Below, piece after piece: positions 35,041-44,500 of a DNA stretch of 64,000 nucleotides (the stretch's first letter is position 1; the number at the start of each line of letters is the position of its first letter). The notes below the pieces were generated by a model. It had not been told where the DNA came from. It ran no database searches and saw only the letters and a list, made by a program, of their open reading frames with translations. This DNA comes from Marinimicrobium koreense. GTDB taxonomy: Bacteria > Pseudomonadota > Gammaproteobacteria > Pseudomonadales > Cellvibrionaceae. The position numbers and the translations under genes were made by a program. The stretch lies in assembly GCF_003762925.1 (NCBI RefSeq), contig NZ_RJUK01000001.1, forward strand, positions 2,480,001 through 2,544,000. Reading direction: 5' to 3'.

Positions 35041-36531
35041 GTGAATCATTCCATAAAAAACGTACTGATTGTGGGCGGGGGCTCATCTGGCTGGATGGCA
35101 GCCGCGGTGCTGGCCCGGTTTTTCAGCAAACAGATACAGATTCAATTGGTGGAATCGAGCGAAATCGGCACCGTGGGTGTTGGCGAAGCCACGATTCCCC
35201 CCATAAGAACCTTCAATGACGTATTGGGTATAAAGGAAGCCGACTTCCTGAAGCAGACCATGGGCACCATCAAGCTCGGCATTCAGTTTGAGAACTGGAG
35301 CCAACCGGGCGATAGCTATATGCACGCCTTCGGTGAAATCGGGCGTAACCTCGGCATTGCCGGTTTCCATCACTATTGGCTGAAAGCCCGACAGGCCGGT
35401 GTGGCCGAAGACTTCTGGCGTTACTCGCTCAACGAGCAGGCCGCTCGGCATAACCGCTTTGCTCCCATGGAAACCATTCCCGGCACTCAGTTTCCGGGGC
35501 TTACCCACGCGTATCACCTTGATGCCGGCCTGTACGCACAGATGTTGCGCGCCTACAGCGAAAAGCTCGGCGTCAAGCGCATTGACGGCAAAATTCAGAC
35601 GGTCGACAAGGATTCCGAGTCCGGCGATATCGCCGCCGTTCAGCTCGAATCCGGTGAACGCCTGGAAGCGGATCTGTTTATCGACTGCTCGGGTTTTCGT
35701 GCACTGCTGATCGGTGAAGCGCTGGACGTCGACTTCGAGGACTGGAGCCACTGGTTGCCCTGTGATCGCGCTCTTGCGGTTCCCAGCGAGGCAGCGGAAA
35801 CCATCACGCCGTATACCCGGGCCATCGCCCACGAGGGCGGCTGGCAATGGCGAATCCCGCTTCAGCATCGCACGGGTAACGGCCTGGTCTACAGCCACCG
35901 CCACCTGAGTGACGACGAGGCGACGCATACCCTGTTGTCCAACCTGGACACCCCCGCCCTGGCGGACCCTCGCCCCATCCGTTTCAAAACCGGACGCCGG
36001 GTTCAGCAGTGGTGCCAGAACGTCGTGTCCCTGGGCCTGTCCAGCGGCTTTCTCGAGCCTCTGGAATCCACCAGTCTGCACCTGGTTCAACAGGGGCTGA
36101 CCCGCCTGATCAAACTGTTCCCCCGCAACGGCATACAGCCGAGCGATATTGAAGAATACAACCGGCAGTCACAGATCGAGTTCGAAAAAATCCGTGACTT
36201 CATCATCTTGCACTATCACCTGAACAGCAAAACCGACAGCCCGTTCTGGCGCATGTGCCGTGAAGCGCCCAAGCCGGAATCACTGCTTCGGCGCATTGAC
36301 CTGTTTGCCGGCTCGGGACGGGTGTTTCGCGAACAGGACGAGCTGTTCAGTGAAACCGCCTGGGAGCAGGTCATGATCGGCCAGGGCATTACGCCACAGG
36401 ACTATCACCCACTCGTGGATAACCTTGAAGATCATCAACTGCGCGAGTTTATGAACTCCTGGCAGCGGATAGTCGACAAAACCGTCGCCCAGATGCCCTC
36501 CCACAACGACTTTATTGCCTCTCTCAAGTAG
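35041..36531 (+). CDS. Tryptophan halogenase family flavoprotein
   Basis: A 496-residue FAD-dependent halogenase-family protein. The FAD-binding glycine motif is VLIVGGGSSGWMAAAVL. The second family motif is GWQWRIP. The candidate catalytic lysine lies in GTIKLGIQFENW, and the C-terminal FLEPLESTSLHLVQQGL is conserved. Relatives next to TonB-dependent receptors are widespread; a few halogenate indole, but the role in glycan uptake is unknown. The start is GTG 35041 after GGAG. It follows the receptor behind a strong terminator and precedes two GH13 genes, so it sits inside the sugar operon rather than a natural-product cluster. Confidence 0.9.
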   Translation: MNHSIKNVLIVGGGSSGWMAAAVLARFFSKQIQIQLVESSEIGTVGVGEATIPPIRTFNDVLGIKEADFLKQTMGTIKLGIQFENWSQPGDSYMHAFGEIGRNLGIAGFHHYWLKARQAGVAEDFWRYSLNEQAARHNRFAPMETIPGTQFPGLTHAYHLDAGLYAQMLRAYSEKLGVKRIDGKIQTVDKDSESGDIAAVQLESGERLEADLFIDCSGFRALLIGEALDVDFEDWSHWLPCDRALAVPSEAAETITPYTRAIAHEGGWQWRIPLQHRTGNGLVYSHRHLSDDEATHTLLSNLDTPALADPRPIRFKTGRRVQQWCQNVVSLGLSSGFLEPLESTSLHLVQQGLTRLIKLFPRNGIQPSDIEEYNRQSQIEFEKIRDFIILHYHLNSKTDSPFWRMCREAPKPESLLRRIDLFAGSGRVFREQDELFSETAWEQVMIGQGITPQDYHPLVDNLEDHQLREFMNSWQRIVDKTVAQMPSHNDFIASLK

Positions 36532-36544
36532 TGGATACCTCATC

Positions 36545-38386
36545 ATGATACGCCTGACATTATTCCTCACCCTGCTCCTTGGAATACCCGCCGCGCTAGC
36601 CGATCCCATTGACCGCGTAGAGCCGCCGTTCTGGTGGGCGGGCATGCACAACCCCCACGTACAGCTGATGATTCACGGCGACCGGATTGCCCAGTGGTCT
36701 GTAAGCCTGGAGCATCCTCAGGTTGCGGTGACCGATGTGCACCGCGTCGAGAGTGAAAATTATTTGTTTGTCGATCTTGACGTTCGCAGCACCTTTCAGG
36801 GCGGGACTGTCACCCTGCAGTTTGCCCATGAAAACGGCGAAAACTTCCAGCATGACTATGCGTTCCACACCCGCCGGAAAGACTCCGCCGACCGCAACGG
36901 CTTCAACACCACCGATGCCATTTATCTGATCACCCCGGATCGTTTTGCCAACGGCGACTCGAGCAATGACACCCTTCCGGAGCTCAAAGAAGCCGCGAAC
37001 CGGGACAGCAGCGTCGGCCGTCACGGCGGCGACCTGGCCGGGATGATCCAGCACCTGGATTACATCGCGGACATGGGTTTTACCGCCATCTGGCCAACCC
37101 CCATGCTGGAAAATGATCAACCCGAGTATTCCTACCACGGTTACTCCATCACCGACTTCTATCGGGTAGATCCGCGCTTTGGTGACAATGAGGACTATCG
37201 ACAGCTCAGCCTGCAAGGCAAAGCCAAAGGCGTCGGGCTGATTCAGGATATGATTCTCAACCACATCGGATCCGGCCACTGGTGGATGGACGATCTGCCC
37301 ACCGACGACTGGTTGAACTTTCAGGACGAATTCGTCCCCACGACCCATTACCGGACCAGCGTTCAGGACCCTTATGCGGCCGACATCGATAAACAGGAAT
37401 TTGCCAACGGCTGGTTTGTGAAATCCATGCCGGACCTGAACCAGCGCAACCCACTGGTCGCCAATTACCTGATTCAGAACAGCCTCTGGTGGATCGAGTA
37501 CGCCGATCTCTACGGCATCCGTACCGATACCTATTCCTACTCCGACAAGGATTTCCTGACCGAGTGGACCCGCCGCATTATGGCGGAATACCCCACGTTC
37601 AATATTGTCGGGGAGGAGTGGAGCACCAATCCCAATGTGGTGTCCTATTGGCAGCGCGGCAAAGACAATAAAGACGGTTATGTGTCCTATCTTCCCAGCG
37701 TAATGGATTTCCCCATGTACGACGCCCTGCGCACCGCACTGACGGAAGACGAAGCCTGGAATCAGGGTTTGATTCGCGTCTACGAAACCCTGGCGGATGA
37801 CAACCTCTACGCGGACCCGATGAGTCTGGTCATTTTTGCCGAAAACCACGATACCAGCCGACTGTACAGCCTGATTGATGAGGACGTCGAACGGTTCAAT
37901 ATCGCCATGACCTTGCTGGCCACCATGCGCGGGACCCCTCAATTCTTTTACGGCTCGGAAGTTCTCGCCACCAGCCCGAAGACCCGGGACGACGGCGCCG
38001 TGCGCAGTGACTTTCCCGGCGGTTGGGCCGGAGATACGCGCAACGGGTTCACCGGCGAAGGTCTGACGGATACCCAACGCTCTGCACAGGAATACCTTCG
38101 TCAGTTACTCAACTGGCGGCAGGAACAGGAAGCTATTCACCACGGTGACCTTCTGCACTATGCCCCTCACGATGGCGTTTATGTGTTTGTCCGCTACACC
38201 GAGGAGCAGCGCATTCTGGTGGCGATCAATCACACTGGGGAAACCCGTCAACTCTCCAACGAGCGTTACGCACAGGCCATCAATGGTCACCTTTCGGGTA
38301 CCGATGCCCTGAGCGGCGAAACCCTGTCCCTGGATAACGATCTGACACTCGAGCCGATGAGCGCGCTAATTCTGGAACTGCACTGA
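36545..38386 (+). CDS. Exported GH13 cyclomaltodextrinase/neopullulanase-like enzyme
   Basis: A 613-residue enzyme with a signal peptide (LTLFLTLLLGIPAALA, cut before DPID). An N-terminal beta domain (VEPPFWWAGMHNPHVQLMIH) matches the Cyc-maltodext N-terminal module. The GH13 barrel carries IRTDTYSYSD (nucleophile Asp), IVGEEWST (acid/base Glu) and AENHDTSRLY (third Asp), and a short C-terminal beta domain follows. It should act in the periplasm on cyclodextrins or branched maltodextrins. The start is ATG 36545, 13 bp after the halogenase-like stop. The next GH13 gene follows by 13 bp. Confidence 0.9.
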   Translation: MIRLTLFLTLLLGIPAALADPIDRVEPPFWWAGMHNPHVQLMIHGDRIAQWSVSLEHPQVAVTDVHRVESENYLFVDLDVRSTFQGGTVTLQFAHENGENFQHDYAFHTRRKDSADRNGFNTTDAIYLITPDRFANGDSSNDTLPELKEAANRDSSVGRHGGDLAGMIQHLDYIADMGFTAIWPTPMLENDQPEYSYHGYSITDFYRVDPRFGDNEDYRQLSLQGKAKGVGLIQDMILNHIGSGHWWMDDLPTDDWLNFQDEFVPTTHYRTSVQDPYAADIDKQEFANGWFVKSMPDLNQRNPLVANYLIQNSLWWIEYADLYGIRTDTYSYSDKDFLTEWTRRIMAEYPTFNIVGEEWSTNPNVVSYWQRGKDNKDGYVSYLPSVMDFPMYDALRTALTEDEAWNQGLIRVYETLADDNLYADPMSLVIFAENHDTSRLYSLIDEDVERFNIAMTLLATMRGTPQFFYGSEVLATSPKTRDDGAVRSDFPGGWAGDTRNGFTGEGLTDTQRSAQEYLRQLLNWRQEQEAIHHGDLLHYAPHDGVYVFVRYTEEQRILVAINHTGETRQLSNERYAQAINGHLSGTDALSGETLSLDNDLTLEPMSALILELH

Positions 38387-38399
38387 CGGAAGCCATGCC

Positions 38400-40274
38400 A
38401 TGAAAAAATCCTGGATCGCCACGGCGCTTCTGGCCTCACTGGCCGGATGCGCCCAGTCGCCCAAACCGATCGACAGTACGGACAGCCCGAAAACCCATGC
38501 CGGCAAACCCGTGGTCTATCAGATGTTCACCCGGCTGTTCGGGAACACCGAGACCACCAACAAACCCTGGGGCACCCTCGAGGAAAACGGCGTCGGCAAA
38601 TTCGCTGATATAACCGACACCGCGCTTCGGGAGTTAAATGCACTGGGGGCGACCCATATCTGGTACACCGGCGTGCCCCACCATGCCGTGATCAACGACT
38701 ATACCGATTACGGCATTTCCCTGGATGACCCGGACGTGGTCAAAGGCCGCGCCGGCTCACCGTATGCGGTCAAGGATTACTACAACGTCAATCCGGATCT
38801 GGCCGACAACCCGGCGCAGCGCCTGGCGGAGTTCGAAGCGCTGATCGAGCGCACTCACGACAACGGCCTGAAGGTCATTATCGACATTGTTCCCAACCAC
38901 GTGGCCAGGGATTACGATTCCATCAGCCGCCCCGAGGGCGTCGATAACCTCGGTGCCCGGGATGATGACTCTGTCACCTATGCCCGTGACAACCAGTTCT
39001 ACTATGTGGTCGGCGAGCGCTTCAGAGTCCCCGAGCCCGAGGGCGGTTACCAGCCATTGGGCGGCGATGTTCACCCGCTTGCCGACGGCGAGTTCGGGGA
39101 GAATCCGGCCAAGTGGACCGGCAACGGCGCCCGCGCCGCCCAGCCGGATTTCAACGACTGGTATGAAACCGTAAAAATCAATTACGGGGTAAGACCCGAC
39201 GGTACCAACGACTTCCCGCGTCTGCCGGACGACTATGCCGAACGGTCAATCCAGGCTCATCACGCTTATTGGCAAGAGCAGGACCTGCCGGACTCCTGGT
39301 ACAAGATGCGCGACATTGCCCATTACTGGCTAGACAAGGGCGTTGATGGTTTCCGTTACGACATGGCGGAAATGGTACCGGTGGAATTCTGGAGCTTTCT
39401 GAACGCCTCCATCAAAGTGAAATACCCCGACGCCTTTCTGCTCGCGGAAATTTACAATCCGGACGCCTACCGCGATTACATTCACCTGGGGAAGATGGAC
39501 TACCTCTACGCCAAGGTGGATATCTACGATACTCTGAAGCCCATCATGCGCGGCGAAGCCGGTACCGATACCCTGCCTCCGGTGCGCGACGCGCTCGCGG
39601 ACATCGATCAGCACATGCTGCTGTTCCTCGAGAACCACGATGAGCAACGCATTGCCCACCCGGAATTTGCGGGCGACGCACAAAAAGGCAAGCCGGCCAT
39701 GGTGGTCTCCGCGCTCTGGGGACGGGGCCCGGCGATGATCTATTTCGGACAGGAAGTGGGCGAAGACGCCGATGAAGATGCCGGTTTCGGCAAAGCCAGC
39801 CGGACCACCATTTTCGACTACTGGGGCGTGCCCGCCCACCAACGCTGGATGAACGACGGCGCCTTTGACGGTGGCCAGCTCAGCGAGCAAGAGGCCGCGC
39901 TGCGCGAGTTTTATCAGCGCGTGTTACGCCTGGCACGGGAGGAGCCCGCCGCCGGTGGTGAGATCATGGACCTGCACGACTACCAGCGTGAGCACAGCAA
40001 TAGCTACACTGCCGAGCTTTACACCTGGGCCCGTTGGTCGGGCCCACAACGGTGGCTGCTTGTCAGTCACTTCGGCGACCAGGCAGCAACCGAGGTGGCC
40101 TTGAGGCTCCCGCGCGAACTGATCGCGGAGTGGCAGTTAGTGCCGGGGCAGTACCCGCTTCGGGATCGGCTCAATCCAGATCGCAAAGCGACCCTGACGG
40201 TGGACGAGCAAGGCGCGGGCACCGCGCTCCACCTGGAGCCACTATCATCTGTCGTGCTGGAACTTGAACGCTAG
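38400..40274 (+). CDS. GH13 alpha-amylase-type lipoprotein, second copy
   Basis: A 624-residue lipid-anchored GH13 enzyme. The lipobox is LAGC (mature Cys17). Conserved regions are IIDIVPNHVARDYD (I), GFRYDMAEM (nucleophile Asp), LLAEIYNPD (acid/base Glu) and LENHDEQR (third Asp). An insert between barrel strands (GGYQPLGGDVHPLADGEFGE) is unlike the lipoprotein at 26.6 kb, so the two are not recent duplicates. It is the last gene of the receptor operon, and its stop overlaps that of the convergent esterase by two bases. It probably liquefies maltodextrin at the outer or inner membrane face. Confidence 0.9.
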   Translation: MKKSWIATALLASLAGCAQSPKPIDSTDSPKTHAGKPVVYQMFTRLFGNTETTNKPWGTLEENGVGKFADITDTALRELNALGATHIWYTGVPHHAVINDYTDYGISLDDPDVVKGRAGSPYAVKDYYNVNPDLADNPAQRLAEFEALIERTHDNGLKVIIDIVPNHVARDYDSISRPEGVDNLGARDDDSVTYARDNQFYYVVGERFRVPEPEGGYQPLGGDVHPLADGEFGENPAKWTGNGARAAQPDFNDWYETVKINYGVRPDGTNDFPRLPDDYAERSIQAHHAYWQEQDLPDSWYKMRDIAHYWLDKGVDGFRYDMAEMVPVEFWSFLNASIKVKYPDAFLLAEIYNPDAYRDYIHLGKMDYLYAKVDIYDTLKPIMRGEAGTDTLPPVRDALADIDQHMLLFLENHDEQRIAHPEFAGDAQKGKPAMVVSALWGRGPAMIYFGQEVGEDADEDAGFGKASRTTIFDYWGVPAHQRWMNDGAFDGGQLSEQEAALREFYQRVLRLAREEPAAGGEIMDLHDYQREHSNSYTAELYTWARWSGPQRWLLVSHFGDQAATEVALRLPRELIAEWQLVPGQYPLRDRLNPDRKATLTVDEQGAGTALHLEPLSSVVLELER

Positions 40275-41176
40275 TCAATATCCAACAGAAACCGCAGCGG
40301 AATACCCAGCCGGGCGCGCCACGCCGCTTCACTGTGAGGCGCGCCGTCAAAGCGAAGGCTCTGCCAGTGCGCACCGCGCCGATAACCTTTGGCCACCATG
40401 ATACGGTCCATGTCCCGCTGATAGGGTTCGTAGGCCGCATCCAGCGTTTCAGTGCCATGATCGAAGTACCAACGGTGAACGCCCGGCTCCGGCAGATGGG
40501 TTTCAAGATACCGGATCAAGGCACCATCGCCGGCGGGCCAATGGCTCGACAGACAGGCAGCGGCGCCAAAAACGTCCGGATGCTCCGCAACGGCATAGGC
40601 CGACAGCAAGCCCCCCATGCTGGAGCCCATGATGACGGTATGCTTGAGGTCCGTTTTGGTAGCGTAGTGCCGGTCGATAAACGGTTTCACTTCCTCGACG
40701 AGGAAGCGCAGATAAGCATCGGCCCGCAACGCTGACTGCGCCACATCCGGAACACCGTGTATGCCCATGGACACCGCGCTTTGAGTCTGCGCTTGTTCAG
40801 GCATGTATTCGGCAAATCGCTCCGGCGTGTTCCAGATGGCCACTACAATCGGAAGCGCGATATCAGACTCATCCGCCAGACGCGCCAGGGTTTCATCCAG
40901 CCCCCATTCCTCACCGCCGTAAGATTCCTCTGCTCGAAACAGGTTCTGACCGTCCTGCGCGTAGATGACCGGATAACGTCGGTTCGTTTGCGGGTCATAC
41001 CCTGGCGGCAGCCAGACATCGACCGTGCGTGCGGGAACCTGGTCGGACGGAAAGGCTTCATAACGATGAAGCGTCCCGAACGAAAGATCGTCATCAATCA
41101 GCCGGTGCTCGGGCGCGGCGGACACGCACCCGGTCAGTAGCATTACAAAGCACCAGAGCGGTAAAAATACTTTCAT
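40271..41176 (-). CDS. Esterase D-like lipoprotein hydrolase
   Basis: A 301-residue alpha/beta hydrolase of the esterase D/feruloyl esterase (Esterase, Fes) group. The lipobox is LLTGC (mature Cys18 from the ATG at 41176; an upstream in-frame ATG at 41197 is possible). Conserved blocks are VDVWLPPGYDPQTNRRYPVI, YAQDGQNLF, the nucleophile elbow GSSMGG and a late His in FDGAPHSEAAW. In sugar loci such esterases may remove acyl groups from glycans, but this one is unproven. It is convergent with the receptor operon and divergent from the pullulanase, sharing operator pair 3. Confidence 0.82.
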   Translation of the reverse strand: MKVFLPLWCFVMLLTGCVSAAPEHRLIDDDLSFGTLHRYEAFPSDQVPARTVDVWLPPGYDPQTNRRYPVIYAQDGQNLFRAEESYGGEEWGLDETLARLADESDIALPIVVAIWNTPERFAEYMPEQAQTQSAVSMGIHGVPDVAQSALRADAYLRFLVEEVKPFIDRHYATKTDLKHTVIMGSSMGGLLSAYAVAEHPDVFGAAACLSSHWPAGDGALIRYLETHLPEPGVHRWYFDHGTETLDAAYEPYQRDMDRIMVAKGYRRGAHWQSLRFDGAPHSEAAWRARLGIPLRFLLDID

Positions 41177-41293
41177 AAGCGACCTGATATTTATCAAAAG
41201 GAATTATGGCAATGGGCCATTTTTAGAACCAAATGCGGTAACGCCGGTTCAAGGCACCCGAAGGATAACTCGAAATCCCCGCCGCGCAGAAAA

Positions 41294-41307
41294 TGCATAC
41301 GTATTCA
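41294..41307. promoter_or_regulatory. LacI-type operator 3a (TGCATACGTATTCA)
   Basis: Identical to operators 1a and 2a. It lies between the divergent esterase and pullulanase genes and may serve both. The whole gap 41177-41592 holds no gene, only the operator pair and the leader described below. Confidence 0.78.
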
Positions 41308-41323
41308 TTACGGTCCGACGAAC

Positions 41324-41337
41324 TGCATACGTATGCA
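41324..41337. promoter_or_regulatory. LacI-type operator 3b (TGCATACGTATGCA, perfect palindrome)
   Basis: A perfect 14-bp palindrome and the best copy of the motif, 30 bp from 3a centre to centre. It lies on the pullulanase side of the gap. Confidence 0.8.
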
Positions 41338-41485
41338 GGCTATTGAGCAGTCCGTCGCCCCGTTCTACGATGAATTCATGGTTTGGGAACTCTCCTTCCT
41401 TGCCAGCCCAGGATCACTCTTGGGCCGCTTTTTGAAACCTTACGGTTTTACCCTACTCTCTCATTGCTTTGTGTTGGGAAACTTT

Positions 41486-41511
41486 GGCGCAGTCTACTGC
41501 GCCTTTTTTTT
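41486..41511 (+). terminator. Terminator in the pullulanase leader
   Basis: The stem GGCGCAG/CTGCGCC around TCTA is followed by eight T, 82 bases before the pullulanase ATG and downstream of the operators. A second weaker hairpin GCCCA/TGGGC followed by CGCTTTTT lies before it (about 41408-41436). Transcripts from the operator-controlled promoter would have to pass it, which suggests attenuation or a short leader RNA. Confidence 0.75.
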
Positions 41512-41592
41512 ACCCGGCCGTTCGTGCTGTCGATCCTGTCCGGTCGGGTACCAATAAACATAACAGTAACCAGTAAGCTTGGAGATACAATA

Positions 41593-44500
41593 ATGAACGA
41601 TAACACCCGCAACGACCGGGCAATGCCCCGGTGGCTAATGCATAGCGCACGCGCCCTACCCATGATCGCTCTGGCGATCGGCGCTCAAGCCGACCATACC
41701 TCAGACCCCTCAAGTGTCAGCATCCCGGGTAATCTCAACCCCGCGATGGGCTGCCCGGGCGAGTGGCAACCGGACTGTACCGATGCCGCCCTTGACGAAG
41801 ACGCGGATGGTATCTGGCGCGGCAGCTTCACGCTTCCGGCCGGGGATTACGAATACAAGGCAGCCATCAATGGCGGTTGGGATGAAAACTACGGTGCGAA
41901 TGCCACCTCCGGCGGTGACAACATTCCGCTGGGCGTGCCAGAAGAGCAGGACGTCCGTTTTTACTACAGCCACGAGAGCCATTGGGTCGCCGATAGTGTC
42001 AATGACGTCATCGCGGCCGCGGTCGGCGACTTCCAACAAGCGTTGGGCTGCGAAAGCAATTGGGCGCCGGACTGCATGATTGCCTGGGTTCAGGACATCA
42101 ACAACACCGGCATCTACCAATACACCACCACTGATATTCCCCCCGGAAACTACGAGGCAAAAATCGCCCTGAACGAAACCTGGGACGTGAGCTACGGTGT
42201 AGACGGTGGCAATGTGCCTTTTACCGTTGAAGCGGACGGCGAAGAAGTCACCTTCACCTACAACAGCCTGGACAATAGTGTGTACGTGGGCGATGTGATT
42301 TCCGCTGGCGATCTGAGCCAATCCAAAGCGTACTGGCTGAACGAGAACACCATTGCCTTCGCGGTCACACCGGACGCCAATGTACAACTGCACTTCGATC
42401 CTCAGGCGGACATGACCAGCAGCCCCGAGGGCATTTCTGGCGGCGAAGCCATCACGCTGACCCACGATGCCAATGACATGAGTGATGCGCTGGCCGAAAA
42501 ATTCCCCCACCTGGCCAACTACCCCGTGTTCACCATTGCCGAGGCGGACCTCGAACAGATTGGTGACATTCTGAAAGGGCAGATCGCCGTGTCGGCCAGC
42601 AACGAGGACGGCAGCCTGGTCGATGCCACCGGCGTGCAGATTCCGGGCGTGCTGGATGACCTGTACACCTATGACGGCGACCTGGGCCCGGTGTATGACG
42701 GTGATGTCCCCAGTGTGCATCTGTGGGCTCCGACCGCACAGAACGTCACTTTCCTTCTTTACCCCGACAGCCACACGGATACCGCGCCCACCGAGCTCCC
42801 CATGACGTTCAACGCAGAGACCGGCGTGTGGAGTATCACCGGCGATGCGAACTGGGATCGGCAGTACTATCAGTTCGACGTGGAAGTGTACGTCCCGCAG
42901 ACCGGAAACATTGAAACCAACCGCGTGACCGACCCTTACACCCTGAGCGCGAGCACCAACGGCCAGCGCAGCCAGCTGGTCAACCTGGATGATGACGACC
43001 TCAAGCCCGAGGGCTGGGATAACCTGGCGAAGCCGACCTTCACCGCACCCGAAGACATGGTGGTGTACGAAGTGCATGTACGCGACTTCAGTGTCAGCGA
43101 CAGTGAAGTACCGGAAGCCTATCGCGGCAAGTTCAAGGCCTTTACCGTCTCGGACAGCCTGGGCATGACCCACCTGAAGTCCCTGCAGGAAGTCGGCCTA
43201 AGTCACGTCCACCTGCTTCCCGTCAACGACTGTGCCACCATTCCGGAAGATCCGGCCGACCAGCTAACACTTCAAGACGACCTGTCCCAGTACGCCCCGG
43301 ACAGCACCGAGCAGCAGGCGGCGGTCAATGCGATTCGCGGCAGCGATGCCTTTAACTGGTGTTACGACCCGCACCACTTCAACACCCCGGAAGGCAGTTA
43401 CGCCACCGACCCGGATGGCGTGGCCCGCATTCTCGAATTCCGCGAAATGGTACAGGCACTGAATGAAGCCGGACTGCGAGTGGTGGTCGATGTGGTCTAC
43501 AACCACACCAGCCAATCCGGCCTGGGGGACAAATCCGTTCTGGATAAAGTGGTACCCGGTTATTACCACCGCCTGAACAGCAGCGGCAATATCGAGCGCA
43601 GCACCTGCTGTGAAAACACCGCCTCCGAGCACGCCATGATGGAAAAGTTCATGGTGGACTCACTGATGACCTGGGCCGAGCTGTATAAGGTCGACAGCTT
43701 CCGCTTTGACCTCATGGGCCATCACAGCAAAGCCAATATTCTCAAGGTAAAGGAGCAGTTGGCCACACTGACCGAGGAAGATCACGGTGTTAATGGTGAG
43801 CATATTTACCTGTATGGCGAAGGCTGGAACTTCGGTGAAGTGGCCGACAATGCCCGCTTTGAACAGGCCACCCAGATCAATATGGCCGGCACTGGTGTGG
43901 GCACGTTCAACGATCGCTTCCGCGACGCGGTACGCGGCGGAAGCCCGTTTGACAGCGACGTCAATCATGTCATCAACCAGAGTTTCATCAATGGTCTGTA
44001 TTACGACCCCAATGCCGAGAATGACGGTAGCGCCGACGAGCTGGAGTGGTTGCTGACCAGTACCGACCGCATCCGCATTGGTCTGGCCGGTAGCCTCAAA
44101 GACTTTGCGTTTATCGATTGGCAGGGGAACGAGGTGACCGGTGATTACGGCGCCGCCGTGGGCTACACGCTGGACCCGCAGGAGTCAATCAATTATATCG
44201 AGAAGCACGACAACGAAACCCTGTTCGACATCAACCAGTACAAGATCCCGCTGGATCGTACTCCGGAAGATCGGGTACGGGTGCACAACATGGGTACCAG
44301 CCTGGCGTTGCTCGCTCAGGGCGTTCCGTTCGTGCAAGCAGGCCAGGAGCTGATGCGTTCCAAGTCCATGGATCGTGACAGCTACGATTCCGGCGACTGG
44401 TTCAATCTGCTGGATTACAGCTATCAGCAGAACGGCTGGGGCCGTGGCCTGCCGCCGGCCCACTCCACCGAAGCGAGCTGGGATACGATTCAGCCCCGGC

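Noticed and set aside
36596-38077. 493-codon minus-strand open frame opposite the cyclomaltodextrinase-like gene
   Set aside because: The GH13 gene on the plus strand has all catalytic motifs; the opposite frame shows none.
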